Source: Leptodesmis sichuanensis A121 (GTDB taxonomy: Bacteria > Cyanobacteriota > Cyanobacteriia > Leptolyngbyales > Leptolyngbyaceae). Taken from it: 64,000 nucleotides of DNA. Within the stretch, counting starts at the first letter, position 1; each line of letters opens with the position of its first letter. The DNA is taken from the NCBI RefSeq assembly GCF_021379005.1, contig NZ_CP075171.1, forward strand, positions 1-64,000, in the 5' to 3' direction. This document shows, in pieces, positions 63,592 to 64,000 of the stretch. Below the pieces are notes generated by a model, which saw only the letters and a program-made list of their open reading frames with translations, was not told the DNA's origin and did no database searches. Made by a program: the position numbers and the translations under genes.

Positions 63592-64000
63592 ACTTTGTTC
63601 ACCTCTATACTCTACTCAGTAAGGGATAGAATGTTGCGATTCTGTAACAGCGATCGCTCATTCCATTACAAATCGTTACTAAACAACCAGATTCTGGAAG
63701 GCAAATCAGATGTCGATTACGGTTCCTGAAAGGTCATCTGCCTTTGCTCATCCACAGTCCTAGTGTAAATCTGGTGATGGATGGAAGCACTGGGGCAAAC
63801 CGTATTAACCCGGTTGGGATTGCCGAAAATGGCATTGGGGGTCAGGCATCAAGGACAACTAAGTATTTTTGAGAGAAAAAGAAAATTGCCCCTGGAGTAA
63901 CTGCAATAAATGCTGTAGCCCTACCTGATAGTTCATGCCATAGATCTGTCATCCTAGTTGCTTGTCCCAGCCTAACTGATGGCTTAAACCATACTTAATA
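63592..64000. other. Intergenic right end of the window, no gene seen
   Basis: 409 bp upstream of hsp20 holding its promoter region and one HIP1 octamer (gcgatcgc at 63651). No open frame with family features or RNA gene was recognised; the tail may belong to a gene or repeat beyond the window. Confidence 0.4.

Overview
The window looks like chromosomal DNA of a filamentous cyanobacterium. The HIP1 octamer GCGATCGC recurs throughout, and the gene families are cyanobacterial: an SLH/OprB iron-uptake porin, DUF1822, DUF928, CHASE2-CHAT, filamentous-haemagglutinin (FHA) exoproteins, a cyanophycinase-like peptidase and DUF4079. No rRNA, tRNA or CRISPR array was seen. All family names come from reading motifs; no database search was possible.

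Left part (1-19.7 kb) is accessory DNA shredded by insertion sequences. Three copies of one ISKra4-type element can be dissected to the base. One pair is fused head to head into a unit bounded by two left ends. A third sits inside an older ISKra4-like element and is itself split by another IS. Between the IS piles lie toxin-antitoxin pairs (VapBC-like, MazEF-like, HicBA), a PD-(D/E)XK protein and an AAA+ ATPase. Two complete and one IS-cut copy of an 86-87 bp folded sequence follow the three toxin genes. These look like integron attC sites, so this may be an integrase-less cassette cluster. Next come a cyanophycinase-like peptidase and a subtilase gene cut in two by an IS1-like element.

Middle part (19.7-33.4 kb) holds a membrane-anchored HEAT-NACHT ATPase divergent from a Trypco1-like gene, the porin, several membrane or secreted proteins, a broken ISAzo13 element, and an NCS2 purine/uracil permease followed by a GntR/FCD regulator. 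A GTATAC-type palindrome lies upstream of the permease and recurs upstream of a secreted coiled-coil protein.

Right part (33.4-63.5 kb) is bracketed by a 568-bp direct repeat carrying hsp20, intact on the right and truncated on the left. Inside is an FHA/CHAT cluster: sigma factor, DUF1822, CHAT-CHASE2 and DUF928 on the plus strand, then FHA plus TPR-CHAT on the minus strand, then a second 1645-aa FHA protein with Ser-rich variable repeats. Next is a six-gene plus-strand type I secretion operon: parvulin-like PPIase, ABC exporter with an inactive C39-like domain, small secreted protein, subtilase-GIY-YIG polymorphic toxin, lysozyme-LysM-CHAP hydrolase, HlyD adaptor. The toxin and the hydrolase share an N-terminal leader (MKREQY..QQNH.SFQPQSV) conserved in protein but not in codons. 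This apparent leader-directed export system is the most novel item in the window.
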